A stretch of 64,000 nucleotides of DNA from Streptomyces flaveolus (GTDB taxonomy: Bacteria; Actinomycetota; Actinomycetes; Streptomycetales; Streptomycetaceae). The stretch is taken from contig NZ_BMRV01000006.1 in the NCBI RefSeq assembly GCF_014648815.1, forward strand, positions 62,001 to 126,000, given 5' to 3'. The translations under genes and the position numbers were made by a program. The notes beneath the pieces were generated by a model. The model did no database searches, was not told where the DNA came from, and saw nothing but the letters and a program-made list of their open reading frames with translations. The stretch's first letter is position 1. Every line of letters begins with the position of its first letter. Positions 51,320-61,434 of the stretch are shown here, piece after piece.

Positions 51320-52756
51320 TCACGCCTCGGCGGGGACCCGGGCGTCGTCCCGGGTGTCCTCAGGGAGGGTCACCAGCCAGCGGGTGTCGCGGCGCGGGCG
51401 CAGGTACAGGGCCCAGTACAGGGTGGCGACGGCGGTGATGCCGCCGGTCCACAGCAGGTAGCTCGTCTCCTGCTGGGTCAGGATGTAGGCGAGGACCACG
51501 ATCAGCAGGACGGGCACGGCGGGCCACAGGGGCATGCGCCACGCCTGCGTGTGCCGGTGGTCGCCGCGCCGGCACAGCAGGGCGGCGATCGCGACCAGCA
51601 GGTACATGCCGGTCACCGAGACGCCGGTGACGCCGTACAGGGTGTCGAGGTTGACGAAGCAGAGGATCGCGCCGGGCACGCCGACCGCGAGGGTGGAGAC
51701 CCAGGGGGAGCCGAAGCGGCCGAGCTTGGCGAAGAGGTTGTTCACCGGCTCGGGCCACGCCTTGTCGCGGGCGGAGGCGAACAGCACGCGCGAGTTCTGG
51801 ATGACCATCACGATGCCGGCGTTGATGATGGCGAGGGCCACGCAGAGGCTGACGAAGGTGCCGACGGCCGAGTTGGACCAGGCGGTGACCATGGAGCCGA
51901 TGTCGCCGCCGGTCAGTTCGGTGAGGTCCGAGGCGCCCAGGGTGATGGCGACGACCGGCACCAGGATGATCACGGTGGAGATGGCGAGGGTGGCCAGCAC
52001 CGTGCGGGCGACGTTGCGGCGCGGGTGCTCCAGCTCCTCGGAGAGGTAGACGGCGGTGGAGAAGCCCTGGGTGATGAACAGGGCGATGGCGAGCCCGGAG
52101 ACGACCAGCATGGCCGTCACGGCGTCCGTGTGGCCGTCGGCGCCGGCCACCTCCATCGAGGCGAGGCTGCCGGGGCCGCGCTCGCCGTGGGCGAAGCCCA
52201 GCACCGCGACGACGGCGGCGGCGATGACCTCCAGGACCAGGAAGACGCCGGTGATCCAGGCGTTGGCGCGCAGGTCGAGCAGGCCGGCGAGGGTGGCGAG
52301 CACCATGACGCCGGCGCCGGCGATCGACGGGTCGAGGTGCACGATCGGTTCGAGGTAGTCGGCCGTGCCCATCGCGATCACCGGCGGGACGATCATGACG
52401 ACCAGCAGGGACAGCACGAAGACCAGCCAGCCCGCCAGCCGCCCGGCCATGGTCGACACCATGGCGTACTCGCCGCCCGCGCTGGGGATCATGGTGCCCA
52501 GCTCGGAGTAGCAGAACGCCACGGCGATACAGAGGAGGGAGCCGATGGCGATCGTCAGGGCGGTGGCGGTGCCGAGCGTGCCGAACAGGTCGGGCACGAC
52601 CACGAACAGCGTGGAGGCGGGGGTCACGCACGAGAGCGTCAGGAGAGTGCCGCCGACGACCCCGATGGAACGCTTGAGCGTCCGGGACTCCGGATGGTCC
52701 GGCTGGTCCGGGGGCGCTGCGGTGGCGGTCTGGGCGGGGCGGAGCGTGTCGGTCAT
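51320..52756 (-). CDS. APC-superfamily amino acid permease
   Basis: A 478-residue membrane protein with 12 predicted helices. The APC opening is seen: SIGVVGGTLLTLSCVTPAS (~31-50), with unwound Gly-rich TM1, and SAGGEYAMVSTMAGRLAGW (~91-110) of TM3, matching transporters of the amino acid/polyamine/organocation superfamily. The N- and C-termini are polar and cytosolic. Likely an H+-coupled amino acid importer. Single gene with its own terminator, divergent from the lipoprotein gene. Confidence 0.85.
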   Translation of the reverse strand: MTDTLRPAQTATAAPPDQPDHPESRTLKRSIGVVGGTLLTLSCVTPASTLFVVVPDLFGTLGTATALTIAIGSLLCIAVAFCYSELGTMIPSAGGEYAMVSTMAGRLAGWLVFVLSLLVVMIVPPVIAMGTADYLEPIVHLDPSIAGAGVMVLATLAGLLDLRANAWITGVFLVLEVIAAAVVAVLGFAHGERGPGSLASMEVAGADGHTDAVTAMLVVSGLAIALFITQGFSTAVYLSEELEHPRRNVARTVLATLAISTVIILVPVVAITLGASDLTELTGGDIGSMVTAWSNSAVGTFVSLCVALAIINAGIVMVIQNSRVLFASARDKAWPEPVNNLFAKLGRFGSPWVSTLAVGVPGAILCFVNLDTLYGVTGVSVTGMYLLVAIAALLCRRGDHRHTQAWRMPLWPAVPVLLIVVLAYILTQQETSYLLWTGGITAVATLYWALYLRPRRDTRWLVTLPEDTRDDARVPAEA

Positions 52757-53099
52757 GGAGCGGTTCCGATCGACTCGTGCTGTGTGGTTCGGGCGGGAGC
52801 GCTATCGCCTCCGGCGGCTTGGTCGTACGTGGTTCTCGTCCGCTCCCGGCGCAAGATAGAACCCCGACGAAAACCAGCACGTCAATGGGTGTTTACCTAC
52901 GGAATCCGTTGAGCGATGTCGACAGGACAACGGGAAAGCGCATCACAGGCCGTCGGTTGGGGCCCGTTGAGGCGTACGGGAACCGTAGCCGGACCGGCAA
53001 AAAAACGTACGGCCTTCCGGTATCCGGACGCTGTCGGCGGTGCCCGGTAGAGTCCTCGGCACAGATGAATCACAGGATCACGGCAACGGGTGGGGACTC
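52757..53099. promoter_or_regulatory. divergent promoter region, permease versus lipoprotein
   Basis: 343 nt without a gene. A -10-like TAGAGT at 53048-53053 points towards the lipoprotein; no good -35 is seen. An A-tract (AAAAAAAC at ~53000-53006) and several AT-rich pockets suggest a second promoter. The leftward permease promoter cannot be localised. Confidence 0.3.
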
Positions 53100-53957
53100 A
53101 TGAAGCTGAGGTACACGGCGGCCTGGGTGGGGCTGACGGCGGCGACGATCGTGGCGACGTCCGCGTGCGGTGCGGAGGGCGCGAAGAACGCCGCCGAGAC
53201 CGCGGACAAGGCGGCGACGAAGGCCGTGGACAAGGCGGACAGCATCATGGCGGCCCTCACCCGGGCCACCGACCGCACCGAGGAGCTGGGCTCCGCGGAG
53301 GTCCGGACGACGACCGACCTGGGCACGGGCGAGCCCATCGCGATGGACGGCACGTACTCCTGGGGCGACGGCTACGCGCTGGACGTCGAGATGGACACCG
53401 AGGCCGCGCAGATGCAGGAACTCACGGACTCCCCGACGGTGCGCACGCTGTTCGTGGACGGCGCCTACTACTACGACATCGACCCCCAGCCCGCCGGCCC
53501 GCTCGCGGGCAAGGAGTGGATGAAGATCGACGGGTCGGCCGTGTTCGGCGAGTCCGGCGCCGCCGCGTTCAGCGGGGGCGGCGGGGGCGGCAGCCCGGCG
53601 GACTCCATGAAGGGCCTCAAGTACGCGAGCGACGTCGACGACCTCGGCAAGGAGAACGTCAACGGCAAGCCCACCACGCACTACCGGGCCGTGCTCGACC
53701 AGAACGACCTGGGCAAGTTCAAGGAGGCCCTCGGCGGCGAGGACAGCCTGCTCAACTCCGGTGCGGGCAGCGGCTCGATCACCATGGACATCTGGGTGGG
53801 CGACAAGGACCTGCCGGTGCGCCTGAAGCAGGAGTTCGGCGCCATGACGGTCACCATGGACTTCGACAAGTTCGGTGCCACCAAGGAGATCGTGGCCCCG
53901 CCCGCCGACCAGACCGGCGACCTCACCGACGAGGTGAAGGCGCAGCAGCAGGGCTGA
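53100..53957 (+). CDS. lipoprotein, LppX/LprG-like beta-fold
   Basis: A 285-residue lipoprotein. Signal 1-22 ends IVATSAC (lipobox, Cys23). After a helical Lys/Ala-rich segment (~30-55), the mature part is beta-rich: [49 protein letters not shown] and [13 protein letters not shown], like the lipid-carrier fold of mycobacterial LppX/LprAFG-type proteins. A Gly/Ser loop (GGGGGGS ~162) interrupts it. Function unknown. ATG 53100 follows GTGGGGA. Confidence 0.75.
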   Translation: MKLRYTAAWVGLTAATIVATSACGAEGAKNAAETADKAATKAVDKADSIMAALTRATDRTEELGSAEVRTTTDLGTGEPIAMDGTYSWGDGYALDVEMDTEAAQMQELTDSPTVRTLFVDGAYYYDIDPQPAGPLAGKEWMKIDGSAVFGESGAAAFSGGGGGGSPADSMKGLKYASDVDDLGKENVNGKPTTHYRAVLDQNDLGKFKEALGGEDSLLNSGAGSGSITMDIWVGDKDLPVRLKQEFGAMTVTMDFDKFGATKEIVAPPADQTGDLTDEVKAQQQG

Positions 53958-53967
53958 GCCGGGCACG

Positions 53968-54005
53968 GCGGTGCCCCGTCCCGCACGGGTGGGACGGGGC
54001 ACCGC
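53968..54005. terminator. terminator between convergent lipoprotein and mmsA genes
   Basis: A 15-bp stem GCGGTGCCCCGTCCC / GGGACGGGGCACCGC with loop GCACGGGT. The plus side is followed by GCGTTTTCC. Confidence 0.85.
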
Positions 54006-54024
54006 GCGTTTTCCGGGCTTCGCC

Positions 54025-55527
<1,503 letters not shown>

Positions 55528-55666
55528 GACCGAGAACTCCTTCACAGTTGGCGGCGACGGGTCGTAGCGTGCCGTTCGTCCAGCTCACGGGCCGTTGCCG
55601 GCGACGGTCGGGTCGCGGTCAAGGCCATGGGTCCATCTCAGCAGCCGGGCGCCCCGACGCGCGCCC

Positions 55667-55703
55667 GACACTGTGTCTGCGGTTTGGGTGTCCGAGTGGA
55701 CAC
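55667..55703. promoter_or_regulatory. two GACAC/GTGTC palindromes upstream of mmsA
   Basis: GACAC-T-GTGTC (55667-55677) and GTGTCC-GAGT-GGACAC (55688-55703) are perfect short inverted repeats with centres about 24 nt apart, 140-176 nt before the mmsA start. They look like paired operator sites for a dimeric regulator; none is encoded next to them in the window. Confidence 0.5.
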
Positions 55704-55844
55704 GTGGGGCAGTACGGCGGAACCTCCGGCGCGGAGCCGAGGCGGGCGGGGAGTCGTCGCGCGCCCTTCGCTCCTGCCAGGGCGAAGCGGCCTTCCCGCG
55801 CCGGAGGCGTCTCCCCCGGTTTCTAGCCCCGCGCACGGAGCCTG

Positions 55845-55880
55845 TCAATGTTTTGTCCGGACATTCGGACGACATACTCC
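55845..55880. promoter_or_regulatory. TGTCCG/CGGAC inverted repeat in the mmsA-HTH spacer
   Basis: ATGTTTTGTCCGGACATTCGG-like segment with TGTCCG and CGGAC(G)ACA half-sites. It sits in the middle of a 640-nt gene-free spacer that also contains the previous and following sites. Possible operator, lower confidence. Confidence 0.35.
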
Positions 55881-55971
55881 GGGTGGCGGGTCGCCGGCGC
55901 GAGAACGACGCCGCGCCGCACCCGAGTCAACCCTCCGCGCCCGAACTCCGGGGGAGGTCTTTGCGGCACTC

Positions 55972-56007
55972 GTGTCACAAAGACCACCTCCGTGTCACAG
56001 GTGTCAC
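55972..56007. promoter_or_regulatory. three direct GTGTCAC repeats upstream of the small HTH gene
   Basis: GTGTCAC occurs at 55972-55978, 55992-55998 and 56001-56007, in one direction with spacings of 20 and 9 nt. A related GGTCACAC is at 56024. They precede the small DNA-binding protein gene at 56167 by about 160 nt and could be iteron-like regulator sites. Confidence 0.4.
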
Positions 56008-56166
56008 GAGCACGCGGGCCTTCGGTCACACCCGGGCACGGGGCCTGACCACCCGCCGCCCGGCGTCGTTCACCCGGAACAGGCTTGGTGATCGCCAGCG
56101 CAGCACCCGGCTCCCCCCGGCGGCCGTCCCCGGTCGCCGCCGCGGTGCGCGCGGGGAGGTGCGTTC

Positions 56167-56358
56167 GTGACCGACCGAAGGCTCTGGTCCTACAAGGACA
56201 TCGCGGCCCACATCCGGGTCCAGCCGGACACCGTGCGGTCGTACCGCAAGCACGGTCTGCTGCCGCCGCCCGACCACGTGGAGGGAGGGAAGCCCTACTG
56301 GTACGCGGACACGATCCGGGCCTGGGTGGCGTCCCGGCCGCGCAACCGGGGGCGGTAG
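56167..56358 (+). CDS. small helix-turn-helix DNA-binding protein
   Basis: A 63-residue protein that is almost entirely a MerR/excisionase-like winged helix: SYKDIAAHIRVQPDTVRSYR (residues ~8-27) is the HTH, then HGLLPPPDHVEGGKPYWYAD, the wing, and TIRAWVASRPRNRGR. Similar tiny regulators often control neighbouring genes or act as excisionases. GTG 56167 has GGGGAGG seven bases upstream. It is followed by a GNAT gene 50 nt downstream. Confidence 0.8.
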   Translation: MTDRRLWSYKDIAAHIRVQPDTVRSYRKHGLLPPPDHVEGGKPYWYADTIRAWVASRPRNRGR

Positions 56359-56408
56359 GGCGCAAACCCGTTCTGTGCCCCACGCTTCCGTGGGGCACAG
56401 TGCCGTCC

Positions 56409-56993
56409 ATGGACTTCTCCGTGAAACCCGTACTCACCGGCCAGAAGACGGTCCTGCGGCCGTTCACCGAGGCCGACGCCGAGGGCATGTGGGAGATCGT
56501 CAACGACCCCGAGGTCGTGCGCTTCACGTTTCCGCCGGACAGCGAGCTCACCCCGGAGCGGCTCCGCGGCTGGTACGGCTCGCGCGGCGCGCAGCCCGAC
56601 CGCCTCGACCTCGCCGTCACCGACCCCGCCGACGGCGAACTCCTCGGCGAGGTCGTGCTGTACGAGTGGGACCCGGCGAACCGCTCCTGCACCTTCCGCA
56701 CGCTGATCGGACCGCGGGGGCGCGGCCGGGGCGTCGGCACCGAGGCGACCCGGCTGATCGTCGGACACGGCTTCGAGCAGCTCGGGCTGCACCGGGTCCA
56801 GCTCGACGTCTACGGCACCAACCACCGGGCCCTGCGCGTCTACGAGAAGGCCGGCTTCGTGGTGGAGGGCGTGCGCCGCGAGGCGGCGTGGCGCGACGGG
56901 GAGTGGGTGGACGAGGTGCTCATGGCCGTCCTCGACCACGAGTGGGCCGTCCACCGCGGCCGCCCCGGGGCGGCGGGCGTCAGGGCTCGATGA
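56409..56993 (+). CDS. GNAT-family N-acetyltransferase (RimJ/RimL type)
   Basis: A 194-residue acetyltransferase. [20 protein letters not shown] (~14-33) and the acetyl-CoA pyrophosphate loop [15 protein letters not shown] (~102-116), then [29 protein letters not shown], the RimJ/RimL pattern. It acetylates an amine (protein N-terminus or small molecule). Its 3' end overlaps the convergent dehydrogenase gene by 14 nt. Confidence 0.88.
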   Translation: MDFSVKPVLTGQKTVLRPFTEADAEGMWEIVNDPEVVRFTFPPDSELTPERLRGWYGSRGAQPDRLDLAVTDPADGELLGEVVLYEWDPANRSCTFRTLIGPRGRGRGVGTEATRLIVGHGFEQLGLHRVQLDVYGTNHRALRVYEKAGFVVEGVRREAAWRDGEWVDEVLMAVLDHEWAVHRGRPGAAGVRAR

Positions 56994-58017
56994 CCGTCAC
57001 GCCCGCGCCGGGTGCCGTCCCCATCGCCTCCAGGGCAGCGGGTACGGCGTCCAGCCCGATGGTGGAGGTCACCAGCAGGTCGGGGCGGAGCACGCCCGTG
57101 CGGACCAGCTCCAGCATCGGCGGGTAGGTGTGCGCGGCCATGCCGTGGCTGCCGAGCAGTTCGAGTTCGAGGGCGACGGCGCGGGCCATCGGGACGGGTG
57201 TGGTGCCGGTCGGCGAGGGCAGCAGGCCGACCTGGACGTGGCGGCCGCGGCGGCGCAGGCCGTTCACGGACGCCGCGCAGGTGACGGGCGAGCCGAGCGC
57301 GTCGAGGGAGAGGTGCGCGCCGCCGCCGGTGAGGTCGCGGACGGCCGCCGCGGTGTCGCCGGTCCGGCCGGCGTCCACGCATGCGGCCGCGCCGAACGTC
57401 CGCGCCAGTTCCAGAGCCCGGGGCGACACGTCGACGGCGACGACGCGCGCGCCGGAGGCGGCGGCGATCATCACCGCCGACAGACCCACGCCGCCGCAGC
57501 CGTGCACGGCGACCCACTCCCCCGCCGCGACCCGGCCCTGCTGGACCACGGCCCGGAACGCGGTGGCGAACCGGCAGCCGAGGGAAGCCGCCGTCGCGTA
57601 CGACATGTCCTCGGGGACGGCGACGAGGTTGACGTCGGCGTGGTCGAGCGCCACGTACCGGGCGAAGGAGCCCCAGTGGGTGAAGCCCGGCTGGGTCTGC
57701 CGTTCGCACACCTGCTGGTCGCCCGCCGCGCAGGCGGCGCAGCTTCCGCAGGCGCAGACGAAGGGCACGGTGACCCGGTCGCCGGGCCGCCACCCGGTCA
57801 CCCGGTCGCCGGCCGCCTCGACGACCCCGGCGAGTTCGTGGCCGGGTACGTGCGGCAGCGTGATGTCCGGGTCGTGGCCCTGCCAGCCGTGCCAGTCGCT
57901 GCGGCACAGTCCGGTGGCCTCGACGCGGACCACCACTCCGTGCGGCGCGGGCTTCGGGTCGTCCACCTCACGCACCTCGGCGGGCTCCCCGAACCTCTCG
58001 AACACCACCGCGCGCAT
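56980..58017 (-). CDS. zinc-dependent alcohol dehydrogenase family protein
   Basis: A 345-residue MDR dehydrogenase. Catalytic zinc ligands Cys in GLCRSDWH (~38) and His/Glu in [10 protein letters not shown] (~60); the structural zinc lobe has four cysteines [17 protein letters not shown] (~88-104). The NAD(P) motif is [12 protein letters not shown] (~170-181). It oxidises an alcohol or reduces an aldehyde; substrate unknown. Reads leftwards from beside the copper operator, and its stop overlaps the GNAT gene. Confidence 0.88.
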   Translation of the reverse strand: MRAVVFERFGEPAEVREVDDPKPAPHGVVVRVEATGLCRSDWHGWQGHDPDITLPHVPGHELAGVVEAAGDRVTGWRPGDRVTVPFVCACGSCAACAAGDQQVCERQTQPGFTHWGSFARYVALDHADVNLVAVPEDMSYATAASLGCRFATAFRAVVQQGRVAAGEWVAVHGCGGVGLSAVMIAAASGARVVAVDVSPRALELARTFGAAACVDAGRTGDTAAAVRDLTGGGAHLSLDALGSPVTCAASVNGLRRRGRHVQVGLLPSPTGTTPVPMARAVALELELLGSHGMAAHTYPPMLELVRTGVLRPDLLVTSTIGLDAVPAALEAMGTAPGAGVTVIEP

Positions 58018-58079
58018 TCGCTGTCCTCACTTCCGTGTACGGCAATCCCTCCACCGCACGGAAGGCTGAGCGGTATTCA

Positions 58080-58094
58080 TACCCCCTAGGGGTA
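58080..58094. promoter_or_regulatory. CsoR-type copper operator
   Basis: TACCCCCTAGGGGTA: arms TACCCC and GGGGTA around a CT(A)-type centre, the sequence recognised by the Cu(I)-sensing repressor CsoR in actinobacteria. It is 98 nt before copZ, in the spacer that also precedes the divergent dehydrogenase. Confidence 0.82.
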
Positions 58095-58191
58095 CAGTGG
58101 GAGTTGCGTGGTCCGACACCGGACCACGGTACTCGCGGATACCCGCCCACTCACGGGTACCCGACCCGCACGGCCCGACGAGGAGTACGAC

Positions 58192-58431
58192 ATGACCGCC
58201 CAGACCGACACCCAGGGTTCCGTCACCACCGTCTACAAGGTGAGCGGCATGAGCTGCGGACACTGCGAGGGCGCCGTCTCCGGGGAGATCTCCGAGATCC
58301 CGGGCGTCGGCTCGGTGCAGGCCGTCGCCGCGACCGGTGAGGTCACCGTCGTCTCCGAGGCCCCGCTCGACGACAAGGCGGTGCGGGCCGCCGTGGACGA
58401 GGCGGGCTTCGAACTCGTCGGCAAGGCCTGA
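58192..58431 (+). CDS. copZ: copper chaperone (heavy-metal-associated domain)
   Basis: A 79-residue ferredoxin-fold metallochaperone. The Cu(I)-binding motif is [12 protein letters not shown] (~19-30, Cys24 and Cys27). It hands copper to the N-terminal domain of CopA, encoded 110 nt downstream. GAGGAG precedes ATG 58192. Derepressed through the CsoR operator at 58080. Confidence 0.9.
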   Translation: MTAQTDTQGSVTTVYKVSGMSCGHCEGAVSGEISEIPGVGSVQAVAATGEVTVVSEAPLDDKAVRAAVDEAGFELVGKA

Positions 58432-58541
58432 GCGCCACCACCCCTCGCCCGCAGCAGCACCCACAGCCCCGCCGACCGGGCCGCGCTCACCGGCTCACGG
58501 GCCGGCCGCGCCCGGCCCGGTCGGCCCCCTGGAGCCCGGAC

Positions 58542-60797
58542 ATGACCACCACCGCGGACACCCCGACGGCCACCGAGCCCGACCTCGCCGAGGTCGAGCT
58601 GCTCATCGGCGGGATGACCTGCGCCTCGTGCGCCGCCCGCGTCGAGAAGAAGCTCAACCGCATGGACGGCGTGAGCGCCACGGTGAACTACGCGACGGAG
58701 AAGGCCCGGATCACCTACCCGGCGACCACCCCCGTGGCCGACCTCGTCGCCACCGTCGTCAAGACCGGTTACACCGCTGAGGAACCCGCGCCACCGCCGG
58801 AGCCCAACGCCGAGGACGAGCCCGGGCAGGGCGCGCAGGACGACGACCCCGAGCTGTCGGCCCTGCGGCTGCGCCTCGTCGTCTCGGCCGTCCTCGCCGC
58901 CCCCGTCGTCCTGCTCGCCATGGTCCCGGCGCTCCAGTTCGACAACTGGCAGTGGCTCTCGCTCACCCTGGCCGCCCCCGTCGTCGTCTGGGGCGGGCTG
59001 CCCTTCCACCGCGCCACCTGGACCAACGTCCGGCACGGCGCGGCCACGATGGACACGCTGGTCTCGCTCGGCACGCTGGCCGCGTTCGGCTGGTCGCTGT
59101 GGGCGCTGTTCTTCGGGGACGCGGGCATGCCGGGCATGCGGCACGGCTTCGACCTCACCGTCTCCCGCGCCGACGGCGCCTCCGCGATCTATCTGGAGGC
59201 CGCCGCCGGAGTCACCGCCTTCCTGCTCCTCGGCCGCTGGCTGGAGGCCCGCTCCAAGCGCCGTGCCGGCGCGGCGCTGCGGGCCCTGATGGAGCTGGGC
59301 GCGAAGGACGTGGCCGTGCTGCGCGGCGGCCGGGAGGTGCGGGTGCCCGTGTCCCGGCTGGCCGTCGGCGACCGGTTCGTCGTACGGCCCGGCGAGAAGA
59401 TCGCCACCGACGGCACCGTGACCGAGGGCACCAGTGCCGTGGACGCCTCCCTGCTGACCGGCGAGTCGGTGCCGGTGGACGTGGCCGTCGGCGACACCGT
59501 CACCGGTGCCACGGTCAACGCCGGGGGCCGGCTGGTGGTCGAGGCCACGCGGGTCGGGGCGGACACGCAGCTCGCGCGGATGGCGAAGCTGGTGGAGGAC
59601 GCGCAGAGCGGCAAGGCGGAGGTGCAGCGGCTCGCCGACCGGGTCTCCGGCGTCTTCGTGCCCGTCGTGATGCTGATCGCCGTTGCCACGTTCGGGGGAT
59701 GGCTGGGCGCCACCGGTGACACGGTCGCCGCGTTCACCGCGGCCGTCGCCGTCCTGATCATCGCCTGCCCGTGCGCGCTCGGCCTCGCCACGCCGACCGC
59801 GCTGCTGGTCGGCACCGGCCGCGGCGCCCAGCTCGGCATCCTGATCAAGGGCCCGGAGGTGCTGGAGTCCACGCGGCGCGTCGACACGGTCGTCCTGGAC
59901 AAGACCGGCACCGTCACCACCGGCCGCATGACCCTCCACGAGGTGTACGCCGCCGAGGGCACCGACGAGAAGCAGCTGCTGCGGCTGGCCGGCGCGGTCG
60001 AGCACGCCTCCGAGCACCCCGTGGCCCGCGCGGTCGCGGCGGGCGCCGAGGAGCAGGCCGGCGCGCTGCCGGACGTGACGGACTTCGCGAACGTCCCCGG
60101 GCGCGGCGCCCGCGGACGCGTGGAGGGCCGTGAGGTGGCCGTGGGGCGCCTCTACGACGACCTGCCGGACGGGGTGGCCCGCGCCAAGGAGGAGGCCGAG
60201 AGGGGCGGTTTTACGGCCGTCGTGGTCGGCTGGGACGGGGTGGCACGAGGTGTCGTCGCCGTCGCGGACGCCGTGAAGGAGACCAGCGCCGAGGCGGTCG
60301 CCGAGCTGCGCCGGCTGGGCCTCGCGCCCGTGCTGCTGACCGGCGACAACCGGCGGGTCGCCGAGTCGGTCGCCCGGTCCGTCGGCATCGACGAGGTGAT
60401 CGCCGAGGTCCTGCCCGAGGAGAAGGTCGACGCGGTCCGGCGGCTGCAGGCCGAGGGCCGTACGGTCGCCATGGTCGGGGACGGCGTCAACGACGCCGCC
60501 GCGCTCGCCACCGCCGATCTGGGTCTGGCGATGGGCACCGGAACGGACGCGGCGATCGAGGCGGCCGACCTGACGCTGGTGCGCGGGGACCTGCGGGTGG
60601 CGGCGGACGCGATCCGGCTGTCCCGGCGGACCCTGGCGACGATCAAGGGCAATCTCGTGTGGGCCTTCGGCTACAACGTGGCCGCGCTGCCGCTGGCCGC
60701 CGCGGGGCTGCTGAACCCGATGATCGCGGGCGCGGCGATGGCGTTCTCCTCGGTGTTCGTCGTCACCAACAGTCTCAGGCTGCGCACGTTTCGCTGA
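58542..60797 (+). CDS. copA: copper-exporting P1B-type ATPase CopA
   Basis: A 751-residue membrane ATPase exporting Cu(I). N-terminal metal domain [12 protein letters not shown] (Cys27, Cys30); eight membrane helices; CPC in [16 protein letters not shown] (~407); phosphorylated Asp in DKTGT (~452); [19 protein letters not shown] (~645). Actuator motif TGESVPVD. Works with CopZ under the CsoR-type operator. No obvious terminator follows before the promoter at 60858. Confidence 0.95.
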   Translation: MTTTADTPTATEPDLAEVELLIGGMTCASCAARVEKKLNRMDGVSATVNYATEKARITYPATTPVADLVATVVKTGYTAEEPAPPPEPNAEDEPGQGAQDDDPELSALRLRLVVSAVLAAPVVLLAMVPALQFDNWQWLSLTLAAPVVVWGGLPFHRATWTNVRHGAATMDTLVSLGTLAAFGWSLWALFFGDAGMPGMRHGFDLTVSRADGASAIYLEAAAGVTAFLLLGRWLEARSKRRAGAALRALMELGAKDVAVLRGGREVRVPVSRLAVGDRFVVRPGEKIATDGTVTEGTSAVDASLLTGESVPVDVAVGDTVTGATVNAGGRLVVEATRVGADTQLARMAKLVEDAQSGKAEVQRLADRVSGVFVPVVMLIAVATFGGWLGATGDTVAAFTAAVAVLIIACPCALGLATPTALLVGTGRGAQLGILIKGPEVLESTRRVDTVVLDKTGTVTTGRMTLHEVYAAEGTDEKQLLRLAGAVEHASEHPVARAVAAGAEEQAGALPDVTDFANVPGRGARGRVEGREVAVGRLYDDLPDGVARAKEEAERGGFTAVVVGWDGVARGVVAVADAVKETSAEAVAELRRLGLAPVLLTGDNRRVAESVARSVGIDEVIAEVLPEEKVDAVRRLQAEGRTVAMVGDGVNDAAALATADLGLAMGTGTDAAIEAADLTLVRGDLRVAADAIRLSRRTLATIKGNLVWAFGYNVAALPLAAAGLLNPMIAGAAMAFSSVFVVTNSLRLRTFR

Positions 60798-60857
60798 GGT
60801 CCTGGGTGAAGTGTGGCGAAGTGCCTCTGGAGTCCGGCACGCACCTCACATAAGCTC

Positions 60858-60887
60858 TTCACAAGGCTCGCGCATCTTCCTTACGCT
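60858..60887 (+). promoter_or_regulatory. sigma-HrdB-like promoter of a putative small RNA
   Basis: -35 TTCACA (60858-60863), 18-nt spacer, -10 TACGCT (60882-60887), start predicted near 60894. It lies 60 nt after the copA stop and reads away from it into a gene-free 540-nt region. Confidence 0.6.
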
Positions 60888-60893
60888 GGGGTC

Positions 60894-61290
60894 TCGTTCG
60901 ACGTATCGAGGCTCTTGCGTAGTTAACGGACATATGCAAGAGACGCAGATCACAGTGATGCGAACGTAACCATCGAAGGGGTTCGAGGGTCTAAGTTGGC
61001 GATGTCAGGCAGCGTCTTGGGGGGCGCCACCTGGCATCTGGGGATGTCTTGGGGGACTTTCCCAGAGATGCGTTGCCGGGACACGTACACCGGGAAGCTT
61101 TGAGCGGCCCTCCCGGGCGTGCGCTGTCCCGGCAGACCGCAGCATGTCTGCAGCACGTTCACAGCGATTCAGGCGCTGTCCTCACAGACGCCCGGCCGGA
61201 TCCCGTGGGGGGAATCCGCACCGGGACATGGGAAGGCGCCCTGGTCGTCGGCCCGTGGGGGGACCGGCGCCGGGGCGCCTTCTTTTCTAC
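60894..61290 (+). ncRNA. putative structured non-coding RNA between copA and citA
   Basis: A 0.4-kb interval with a promoter in front, a terminator at the end (61232-61288) and no credible reading frame. Several perfect hairpins: CTCTTGC/GCAAGAG (60912/60936), GCCGGGACA/TGTCCCGGC (61075/61125), GCAGAC/GTCTGC (61132-61150). GTCTTGGGG occurs twice (61014, 61046). A 19-codon frame (ATG at 61044, MSWGTFPEMRCRDTYTGKL) is inside but lacks a good ribosome site. I recall small RNAs having been mapped beside citA in S. coelicolor but cannot verify this. It is not tmRNA, RNase P or SRP RNA: none of their signatures is present. Confidence 0.55.
61232..61288 (+). terminator. intrinsic terminator of the putative RNA
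   Basis: GAAGGCGCC / GGCGCCTTC with inner GGTC/GACC pairing, followed directly by TTTTCT on the plus strand. Confidence 0.8.
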
Positions 61291-61434
61291 GGTTGCTGCG
61301 AGCGCCCGAAGGGGCGCGGGGCGGTGCCGACATGCGGCTCCGCCGCGCGGGCGCGACCAGCCACAGCCGGCCCGCAGTCGCCCACACCCCTCAGCGACGA
61401 ACTCTCAGGCGCGCGGCGCCCCCACCGGCAGGTG

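Noticed and set aside
55823..56740. Minus-strand frame crossing the regulatory spacer, HTH and GNAT genes
   Set aside because: Covers clear plus-strand genes and has no ribosome site; composition is Arg/Pro shadow.
60950..61162. 70-codon minus-strand frame inside the putative RNA region
   Set aside because: No ribosome site and it overlaps the hairpins; more likely non-coding.
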